Part shown: one piece after another, positions 13,203 to 23,300 of the stretch
How the letters are laid out: each line of letters opens with the position of its first letter
Numbering within the stretch: the first letter of the stretch is position 1
Assembly: GCA_030432295.1 (NCBI GenBank)
Contig: JAUIHI010000024.1
Span: forward strand, 1 to 64,000
DNA length: 64,000 bases
Source of the DNA: Anaerolineae bacterium
GTDB taxonomy: Bacteria > Chloroflexota > Anaerolineae > Caldilineales > Caldilineaceae
Reading direction: 5' to 3'
The notes under the pieces: generated by a model
Databases searched by the model: none
What the model saw: the letters and a program-made list of their open reading frames with translations, nothing else
Told to the model about the DNA's origin: nothing
Program-made: the position numbers and the translations under genes

Positions 13203-13801
13203 TGTCGTTTTTTTCGGTCTGGGAGAACGGCTAGGATGCGCACTTTGCCATCTTTCTGAAGGGCAGTGATGATAGCAGCGTAGTTCTTGCGCCCTTTGCT
13301 CATGGCTATTTCGTCAATACCAACTGTATTCAAATCGTCGACTTGCTCCCAGTCTATCTTGGTTTCAACCTGACGGTTGAGTGCACCGACGACAGCGTCA
13401 TAGCCTACATTCTCGCGCAGGCTCACGTCCTCAATCGTACTATTGACCAATTGCTTGAGCAGGTAGCGGTCATATACTTTCGTATGGGGGCTGCGCTGTT
13501 CGTACCATTCCAATACTTGGGTCGTGGTCGGTTCTGTTTCACATTCCATACAGCGTCCTCGTCTTGGCCGGATACAGATGTAAGTTTCCAACCCCAGAAC
13601 CGACAGGTGACGCAATCGAATCTCCTGACCGTGACCGAATGTGGCTCGTACTTGGCCTCCGCACAGCCCGCAGGTTGTATGCTCTATCCGGCTTTCTACA
13701 CAGATCAGTAGTTTGCCCTCTGTCTCAAATTCAGTACCTACTACTTCTACTTCTGGGATATCAAGCGGTATTTGGATACTTGCTCGTGGTTGGGGTGTCA
13801 T
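13199..13801 (-). CDS. ISL3 transposase, N-terminal part
   Basis: 200 aa. It carries two Cys pairs of the ISL3 zinc finger (TTCGLCGG and GRCMECET), the HTH region and the first catalytic Asp (VGIDEIAMSKG). The frame ends with DRKKRQ-stop right after an A7 run (CGA AAA AAA CGA), a canonical A_AAA_AAA slippery heptamer. The next frame overlaps by 4 nt. The start is well supported by AGGAG eight or nine bases before ATG 13801. Intact ISL3 transposases are about 400-440 aa, which matches the two parts together. Confidence 0.88.
   Translation of the reverse strand: MTPQPRASIQIPLDIPEVEVVGTEFETEGKLLICVESRIEHTTCGLCGGQVRATFGHGQEIRLRHLSVLGLETYICIRPRRGRCMECETEPTTTQVLEWYEQRSPHTKVYDRYLLKQLVNSTIEDVSLRENVGYDAVVGALNRQVETKIDWEQVDDLNTVGIDEIAMSKGRKNYAAIITALQKDGKVRILAVLPDRKKRQ
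13208..13214 (-). promoter_or_regulatory. A7 slippery run, probable frameshift site
   Basis: Seven A residues on the transposase sense strand, where the zero frame reads CGA AAA AAA CGA CAG TGA. A -1 slip gives AAA ACG ACA GTG AGC and enters the downstream frame. The stop codon is six bases after the run, as in many programmed sites. I see no strong downstream stem. Confidence 0.55.
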
Positions 13802-13882
13802 TTCGTTCTCCTGATTGACGTATGGCTCCCCAGTTTACATCATTTCCCTTTCCTATGTCACCACATGAAATCCCGTTGAACC

Positions 13883-13890
13883 GGTTAAAT
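13883..13890. repeat. Target-site duplication, right copy
   Basis: GGTTAAAT, identical to the left copy at 12479-12486. Confidence 0.9.
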
Positions 13891-14327
13891 TTTAAGCCAG
13901 TGGAAGATGCTGGTACCAATAGCATATATAAACTTACACTTTTTCAGGGAATAATGGAAGTGCCAAAAAATTGGCATTATCTATTTTCGTCCTAAATCGG
14001 TCTTCTCAGGAAATTATCGTCGCCATTCCACCAATCTGGAGTACAGATTTCTATTTACAGATAACCATAAAACAACCCGACAAATATCTGTAAATAGGTT
14101 CCATACACCCCTAAAAACTGTTCGCAAATAAAGCAAGAAATTGAATTCTGGAAACCGGCCAAAATATGGCCTGGACTTGAGAACGTCGGTGGTTAATCGG
14201 TGGAATTGTTTCCGCGAAACCACTGCTGTAGCAACGAACAGTTATAGACTCCACGCCGCTGTCATTGTTTTCCACAACAGGCAGTCCCAGTGGCGTTGGG
14301 TGGTATCAGTTTGAACGGGGTGTAGCA
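13891..14327. other. AT-rich leader region of the 3192-aa protein gene
   Basis: No supported gene. It is clearly AT-richer than the coding sequence and probably holds the promoter and 5' UTR of the giant gene that begins at 14328. No assignable boxes. Confidence 0.4.
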
Positions 14328-17300
14328 GTGAGTAGCAGAGTAGCTTCCTTACTTCATTTGGGTTCATTACGCCGATTGCTGCCCTCTGTTTTCGGCTTAT
14401 TATTGCTCCTCCTTCTTTCTCAGGGAATTGGCGCAGCCAACCTACCCCCAGTACAGACATTTTTCATCCTCCTGCCAGAACAACAGACCCGAACTTCCCT
14501 GGCCGCGATCGACACGGGAGGCAATGTGGGCACTGTCATCGACAGTGTGATTTCGATTGTGGCGACCGGCAGTGGAACCGTCGTCTATTACGACCACTGG
14601 GAAGATGGCTATGAACTGGACGTGACGAACCCCACCCAGTCCAGCACGCAGATTTGGGGCGACGGCAATGCCGCCAATGGCGATGCCTCGTCCGCTTTGG
14701 TCTGTGGGGTGGCCTGTGCCGGTGATGTTATCAACGGCGGCAATGTGATTGCCCTGCGCAACAATGTCAGCCTGCCCCGCAACAGCGGCACGACCCTCTA
14801 CGACGGACGGGATAAAGTCAGTTCCACCCAGGCGGTGGCCGTAACTCGGGCCGAATGGGCTGTGGAACCAGGCCCGGTGCTGAGCGGGGCAGTTGAAGTG
14901 ATGCCTGTTGCGAAGTATGGCACTGCCTACGAGATACCCGTGGGCCAGAATCTCACCTCCAATCAGATGTTTGAGTATGCGGCCCTCTTTGTGATGGCGG
15001 GGAGCGACAATACTGCCTGTACCTTCAATGGAGCCGGTTTCAATTTGAGTGCCGGGCAGAATTACCACAAATCTGGCGGGGTGAATGCTGGAGACAAACT
15101 GGTCTGCGACAAGCCCGTGCAGGCCCATCTCATCACCGGGGATGTGGGGTCCAGGTATGAATCCCGCTGGTTTACCCTTGTGCCCGATGCCCAATGGAGC
15201 AGCAGCTATTTTGCGCCAGTGGGCACAACTTCCTTTTCGGACCCGGCGGACGTATGGATTTATAACCCCAGCGACGGCTCCTCCATCAGTGTAACAATGG
15301 AAACCCTGAGTGGGACGAGCAATGTGAACGTCCCTGCGAACAGCGCGGTGCGGGTGGCGATGCCCGGCGATTCGGGCGCCCATCTGTTTAGCCCCAGCGG
15401 GTCACCTTTCTTTGCCATCAGCACAGTGGACAGCGACCAGAGCGGCAGCAGCAACCAATCCTACGACTGGGGCTATAGCCTCGTGCCCGAAAGCAATCTG
15501 ACCCAGATGGCGGTGGTGGGGTGGGGGCCGGGCAGCAGTGACGGCACAGCCAATGGTAGTCCGGTTTGGGTGATGGCATCCAAAGCCACAACCGTCTACG
15601 TGGACTATGACGGACAGGATGCGACCTGCCCCAGCACGATTAACGGCAACTGTTACGACATTGCCTTGCCGATGGTTCCACTCCAATCCCGCACAGTTTA
15701 CGACCCCAGCGGCGACAACGACCAGACAGGTATGCGCCTCTTTACAGCGGATGGCACGCTCATCACCGGGGCGTGGGGCCAGGACCCGGATGTGGCAAGA
15801 CCCGGCAATCCCTTTTTGGATATGGGCACGACAGTGCTTCCCTTCCCCCAGGTGCAGCTTGTCAAAGAGTGGGCGTTGCTGATCGATGCCGGGTCGGATG
15901 GCAATGTGACTCCCTTTGTGGATACACTGGTTTACACCATTACATTGAATAATTCGGGTGTTGTCCCGGTTGCCAATATTGTAGTTAGCGATACTCTGTC
16001 CGCGGAACTCTACTACGTTAACGACTCGACGACGGTGGACGGTTCTCCCCAGGCGGACGATCTGTCGGGCGCGACCCGTTTTCCGTTGGACGAAGGCGGA
16101 CTGGCTGTCGCCGGGCTGGATGTGGGCGAATCGGCACTCTTCGTCTACCAGGCGACGGCTGGCAATGTCAGTTCGGTGACCAACACGGCCGTGGCCCGCT
16201 CCAGTCTTTTTGACCTGACTGACCAGGTGGATATACCGGTGGATCAGGGCAATATCACGGCCTGTTCTGTGGACTTTATCAGCGGGCTGGGCGGCGGGTT
16301 GGCCTCTTTCTACCAGGCGAATGGGACTCTCTATGTGCGCCTGAGCGACGGGGACCAGAACACCACCGGCGGTCAGGAAGTGGTGACGGTCACCCTGTAC
16401 AACCCAACCACCACCGACCGGGAGACGCTTTCCCTGACCGAAACTACTGGCAGCAGCGGCATCTTCGAGGGCAGCCTGCCGTCGTCCACCACAGACGGCC
16501 AGGGTGTAGAAGATGGCACCCTCTATGCCCAGGTTGGCCAGAGCCTGAGCGTCAGCTTTAGCGATACGGTTTTCGGCGATAGCTGCACAGACGCCACGCC
16601 GCCAGCCATTGCTGCGCCCAGCCAGACGAAAGTCCTTTATCTGAGCGCGGATGGCAGTGGTAGCCAGGTCCTGGACCGCATTGACCCGGTGGCAACGGGG
16701 GATGGGACCACGGTCACAAGTGTTCTTTTGGGAGGTTTAGAGAGTGGCAGCGTCGGTGATGATTTTGATGGCGCTTCTGGTTGGCTTACTGGGTTTTCAG
16801 GTAATGACGGGAGCGAAAACTGGACAGGTGATTGGCTGGAAATCGGTGAAAGCGATGGCTATAGCAGTGGCAATGTGAATGTTCTGTTCCTAAGTGGTGA
16901 AAGCGCAATAATGAAATTAGGCGATGAACGCCCATACACAGGTGACAATTTCGGAGCTCAGCGCCATGCCAACTTGTCAGGGACCACCCTTGCCGAGCTA
17001 TCTTTCAAATATAGACGGTCCACCATGGAGAACAACGATTATTTGACCGTTGAAGTGTCAAATAATGGAGGTTCCTCCTGGACTGAAATCGATCGTTTTA
17101 CTGCCGGCAGCGACGCCAGTTTCGTTTCCGTTTCCTATGATATTAGCACCTATGCTGCCAGTGATACCTCAGTAAGGTTCCTGACCCATTTTGAGGACAA
17201 CGATTTTTTTGATAATTTTTATCTGAATGATGTAGCGATAACGTACCAAAAAACTGCTGCCACCGCCACCACATTTAGCCAGGTTCTGCCTATGCAAGCC

Positions 17301-20300
17301 GACTTTATCATGCCCGTGGGCGGGCTAGTAACGGTGACTACGCATATCAGTGCCACATATGCTGCAAGCACTCTGGTCAGCACTATCAGCCAATCAAGTG
17401 ACGACGCCGAGGAGGAAGGGCCGGAGGGGGTTGTACCCGGAACCGTTCATCCCGACAGTAGCGATATTGAACTGGTTGAAGATTTCGACTCACCTGTTTA
17501 TGGCACAATGACTGCTGGTTTACGATTTAATAATATCAATATTCCCCGGAATGCAACCATCACTTCGGCCAAGATTACTTTCCGGGCCATCGAACCGGAT
17601 GCACCCAATACCAATAACAACACAGCCAATCTTCTCATTCAAGGCCAGGCGGCGGATAACCCAACTGCTTTTACGGCGGCACTAAACAATATTAGCTCGC
17701 GACCGCGCACGACGGCTTTGGCGAACTGGGCTCCGTCACTCTGGACTATGGGAACGGATTATGACACACCAGATCTGAGTTCAATTGTTCAAGAGATCGT
17801 GGATCGCAGTGGCTGGACAGCCAACAACAGCGTCGCCTTTATCGTCACAGGCAGTGGCTCTCGCTCTGCCGAAGCTTGGGACACTGGTGGCAGCAATAAG
17901 CCTCGTTTGACTATCCAATACACCGTCAACCAGATGCCCGCCAGCCCGGTAATCACCGCCACCCTCAAACACAACGGCACAACCATCGCCACCCTGACCA
18001 ATACCAGCCACGCCGCCGGCCTCATCACCTGGAACGGGGCACTGGGCAGCAATGTCACCGTCAATGCGGGCGAGCAGTTCATCCTGGAAATCGCCTCGGC
18101 TGAGAGCGACCCCTTCCAAATCCGCTACGACAGCAGCACCTATCCGTCGAAGATCGACCTGCCGACAACGACAGTCATCTCTGTCGATTCCCTGGGCGTT
18201 TACGATGCAGCCTATCCTGGCGGCAGCAGCATCAACGGCGGTTACAACGGCCAGACCGTCTACGTGCGGGCCACAGTCAGCGACCCCTTTGGTCCATCCG
18301 ATATTATCAGCGCCACCCTCAATCTGAGTGGCACAAATGTTATCCTCGACGACACCTTTGTGGTGGACTCCACCGCTGGCAGCAAAACCTACGAATATCC
18401 CTGGAGCACACCGGCGACACCCGGCAGCTACAGCATCAACCTGACCGCCTACGAGGGCTACGAGGGCATCAGCGACAGCAGCGCCACCTCCCTCGCCCTC
18501 GACTTTCTGGATATGGGCACACCGGGCGTCATCGAATTCATCGACACCAGCGACAATCTGGTCACCAGCTACGACCCGGCCCAGGAGGTCTGTGTCCAGG
18601 TGGCCGACGCCGACCAGAATACTCTCCCCGGCAGTGTTGAAACCATCGATGCCACAGTCGGTGTCGATGGCGGGGCCAGTGCAGTCTATACCCTCACCGA
18701 AACCGGCGCTGACACGGGCCTCTTCCGCTACTGCTTTGGCAGCCCGGCCAGCGACCCCTTCGCCCCCGGCGACAATCTGGACGCCGACTACACCGACCCG
18801 GACGACGACACGGATAGCTCCCACGACAACGCGGTCATCATCGCCACCAACCCGGCCATCAGCATCAGCAAGACCCGCACAGACCCAACCGACGGCACAG
18901 CCCTTGTCGGCGATCTGGTCGAGTTCCGCATTCAGGTCAGCAATCCCGGAGACACAACCCTTTCGACATATATTCTCACCGACACCTTCCCGTCGGGTAG
19001 CCTGGCCTACGTCTCGGCTTCGGTCACGCCCAGCAGTGTGACTGCATCTACGCTCGTCTGGAATCTGACCGATCTGCCGTCTGGCGGCCAGCGCAGCATC
19101 AGTGTATTCTATCGGGCCACCGCCGCAGCCGTAGCCGCCAACAACAGCGTCAGCGTGACTGGCATCGACGAGAACGGCGCCGGTGTCGGTCCCCAGAACA
19201 GCAGCGCCAGTGTGACGATCACCGCACCCGCGGTCAGCGTCGTCAAGACTCGCACTTCCCCGGCCACGGCCAATCTGAACGACACCGTCACCTTCCAGAT
19301 TCTGGTGACCAACACCGGCAGCACCCAAATCAACAACCTGCCCCTGCGTGACAGCTATCCGGCCAGTTGTCTCCAATTCGCTTCTGCCACGCCCACAGAG
19401 ACAGCCGCAGGCGGCGGCACAATCGGCTGGGACAACATCGGCCCGCTGAACAGTGGCGGCGGCAACAGAACTGTGACCGTCAACTTTACAGTCGTCGGTC
19501 CCTGTGCCCCGGCCACCAACACTGGCGTTGTGGATTCGGCCACGGATGTGAACGGCGACCCGGTTCCCTCCGCCCAGGACGACGACCTGGTGACGACGAA
19601 TGTGGATGCGCCGAGCCTGGCGGTGAGCAAGCAACTGCTCTCCCCAGCCAGTGGCGTGGCCGAGTTGGGCGATGTCATCACCTACAGCGTGCGCATCACC
19701 AACACCGGCGACACGGCCATCACCGGTCTCGTCCTGACCGACACCTACGACAGCGGCTTCCAGAGCCTGGCGGATGCCCAGCCGGTCCCCCCGACCAGCA
19801 CAGGCAGTAGCCTGGCCGTCTGGAATCCGCTGGTTCCGGGTCTGCCGCCTCTGCTGGCGGGCGAGAGTATGGCCTTTACGCTGAGCTTCACCGCCACGGC
19901 CACCACTTCCAGCACGACGAACGTCATCACCGCCACCGGAACCGACGCCTTTGATCGACCGGCTGGGCCAGCCAGCGGCCAGGCGGATGTACAGATTGTC
20001 ACCTATTCGTACATCACCGGGGGGGTCTACGACGATATCACAAATGGCGATGGGGTGAAGGATACCGGCGAGCCAGGCATCGCCGGTGTGCTGATTGCCC
20101 TCTCTAACGGGATGACGACCACAACCGATGCCAACGGTGTTTTCACCTTCACTGTCACAGCGCCCGGAGCCTACCTGATTGTTGAGACAAATTCTTTGGG
20201 TTATATCAGCACCGGTGATACCCAGGGCCTCAATGACGACACAATTTTGGTCAATGTCAGTGCAGGTGAGACCAGCAGCGGTCACAATTTCCTGGATCGG

Positions 20301-23300
20301 ATACCAGCGACACCGACGCCTACCAGTACATCGACCCCGACTCCTACCAATACACATACACCCACACCGACCGCGACCGCGACACCGACTCATACGGACA
20401 CGCCGACAGCGACGGCGACCCACACGGAAACGCCGACAGCAACGCCGACTGATACCGAAACGCCGACGGCTACACCGACGCATACCGATACACCCACCGC
20501 GACATCGACGCATACGGATACACCCACCGCGACACCGACGCACACAGAAACACCGACTGTCACACTGACACACACAGAAACGCCGACAGCTACACCGACA
20601 CATACGGAGACACCGACTGCCACTGCAACGGCGACGGATACACCGACCGCCACGCCAACGCATACGGACACACCGACTGCCACTGCAACGGCGACGGATA
20701 CACCGACGGCAACACCGACACACACAGAAACGCCGACTGTCACGCCGACTCATACGGATACACCGACAGTGACACCGACTCACACAGAAACACCGACTGT
20801 CACACCGACGCACACGGATACACTGACCGTCACGCCAACTCACACCGATACGCCGACTGTGACACCGACCCACACGAAAACGCCAACGGCTACTCCGACG
20901 CACACAGAAACGCCGACGGCGACACCGCTGCCGACGGATACATCGACGGCGACACCGACGCACACAGAAACGCCGACTGTTACGCCGACGCACACTGACA
21001 CACCGACGGCGACACCGACTCACACAGAAACGCCGACTGTTACGCCGACGCACACCGATACGCCGACGGCGACACCGACGCACACGGATACGCCGACTGT
21101 CACACCGACTCACACAGAAACGCTGACAGTGACGCCGACGCACACAGAAACGCCAACGGCGACACCGACGCGCACCGACACGCCAACAGTGACGCCGACC
21201 CATACGGATACCCCGACCGTCACGCCGACGCACACGGATACACCGACCGTCACGCCGACGCACACAGAAACACCGACCGTCACGCCAACTCACACCGATA
21301 CGCCGACTGTCACACCGACTCACGCAGAAACACCGACGGCAACGCCGACACACACAGAAACACCGACGGCGACACCGACGCATACAGAAACACCGACGGC
21401 GACACCGACGCATACAGAAACGTCGACTGTTACGCCGACGCACACCGATACACCGACTGTCACACCGACCGATACCGAAACACCGACGGCGACACCGACG
21501 CACACGGATACACCGACTGTCACGCCGACTCACACCGATACGCCAACGGCTACTCCGACGCACACGGAAACGCCGACGGATACACCGACAGCGACACCGA
21601 CTGATATAGACACACCGACCGCGACGCCTACGCATACAGACACGCCGACAGTCACACCGACTCACACAGAAACACCGACGGCCACGCCGACTCACACAGA
21701 GACGCCGACTGTAACGCCGACGCACACGGATACGCCTACAGCGACGCCGACGCATACAGAAACGCCTACGTCTTCACCGACGCACACGGACACACCGACT
21801 GTCACGCCGACGCACACGAACACACCCGTACCCACGGAACCGCCAGCACCTCTGGCTGCGGTCGGGGATTGGGTCTGGCACGACGTGAACCGCAACGGTA
21901 TGCAGGACCCCGGCGAACCCGGATTGGGTGGGGTCGTTGTCAATCTGCACAATCAGGCCGGTGAGGTTGTTGACACAACCCAAACCGACAGTGCCGGGAC
22001 CTATCGCTTCGACAATCTGACGCCGGGAATGTATTCGCTCAGCTTTGAGGCACCTGCTGGCTACCGGTTCTGTGCCACGCGGGTGACGCGCAACCAGCAT
22101 GACAGCGACGCGGACGCCAACGGGGCTACTACACCATTCTTGCTGGCACCCAGCTCGGACGACAATAGCTGGGATGCCGGGCTGGAAGTAATGCCGACTG
22201 CAACGCCCACTGCAACTGAGACAGGGACAGCGACCGCTACGGCGACCGCTACAGAGACCGCGACAGTGACGCCCACAGGCACGGCAGTCAATACAGCCAC
22301 ACCGACCAATACGCCTACAGCCACATCTACACTCACGCCAACTTCAACAGTGACCGCTACGCCAATAAGCACTCATACACCTACTGTCACGCCGACCGCC
22401 ACAGCGACCGCCACAGCGACCGCTACAGCGACTGCGACAGCGACCGCTACTTTCACGCCAACGCCGCTGCCCCCGCTCGACGAAATGGCGATCGAAATCC
22501 GCAAATCGCTTGTCGGCCAATCCTCCAATCAGGTCGTTATGGGGCAGGTCCTGACCTTCTTGGTTGAAGCGATCAATCGTTCTGACAGGACCCTGGCCGT
22601 AGTACAGGTCTACGACCGATACGAGTTGGACGGTCTTGAATATCTGGGAAGCAGCATCCGAGCACCACAACAGAATATGGCGGGGAATAGGGGTAGCCTC
22701 TTCTGGCCGGATGTTACATTAGACTTGGGCGACATTTCCCCGGGCGGTCAGGTCAGCTTTACTACCGTCTTCCGTGTGGTGGGATATGGCTCTACCGAAA
22801 ATGTGGCCTGGCTGGGCAGCTTTATCGACGGGTTTGGTGTGGAATACCCATCGCCTGGCGTTGAGGTGCGGGTAGTGGTAGAGGCACCTCCGCCCTCTGC
22901 TGGCCCCAGCCAGATATATCTGCCCCTGATCTGGGGACCACCGCTGGACATCTCTCCTCCCTGCGATCCGGTGGCTGGCTGCGAAACCGATTCGATACAT
23001 CCCAAGGGTATGGCCTATTCGACAGTCCAGGATACACTCTATATTGTCAGCCGGGATACCCAGCGATTGATAAAAATTAACGGGCGCACAGGCCAGATCC
23101 TGACCAGTGTTGAGACAGGCAACGAGCCGTGGGATGTGGTGATCAATGAACAGACCAGACGTATTTATGTGAGCAATTTTGCCAGCGGGGATGTCTGGGT
23201 CTACGATGCGGATTCCCTGGCGCTTATTGTCCAGATTCCTGTCGGTTCCCAGCCCGCGATTATGGAGATTCTGCCGGATATCGATACGGTGGCGGTGGTG

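Larger units (their letters stand above)
12487..13882 (-). mobile_element. Complete ISL3-family insertion sequence, 1396 bp
   Basis: The outer ends carry matching imperfect inverted repeats. Left (12487 inward) reads GGCTCTTCCGGATCTCATGT; right (13882 inward) reads GGTTCAACGGGATTTCATGT. Both continue with GGT(T)GACA. The element is flanked by identical 8-bp duplications GGTTAAAT. It contains a single transposase gene, in two overlapping frames, on the minus strand; the stop codon lies inside the left inverted repeat. The perfect duplications suggest recent insertion, downstream of two terminators and clear of neighbouring genes. Confidence 0.93.

Noticed and set aside
17781-21755. Very long minus-strand reading frame (over 1300 codons, Arg/Cys-rich) opposite the 3192-aa gene
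   Set aside because: It arises because the ACN/CCN repeat read backwards lacks stop codons. The protein is low-complexity Arg/Cys with no start signal, while the sense strand has signal peptide and domains.
20368-21831. Regular 30-bp spacing resembling a CRISPR array
   Set aside because: Units are contiguous coding repeats with no unique spacers, inside a long open frame with conserved codon phase; no cas genes.
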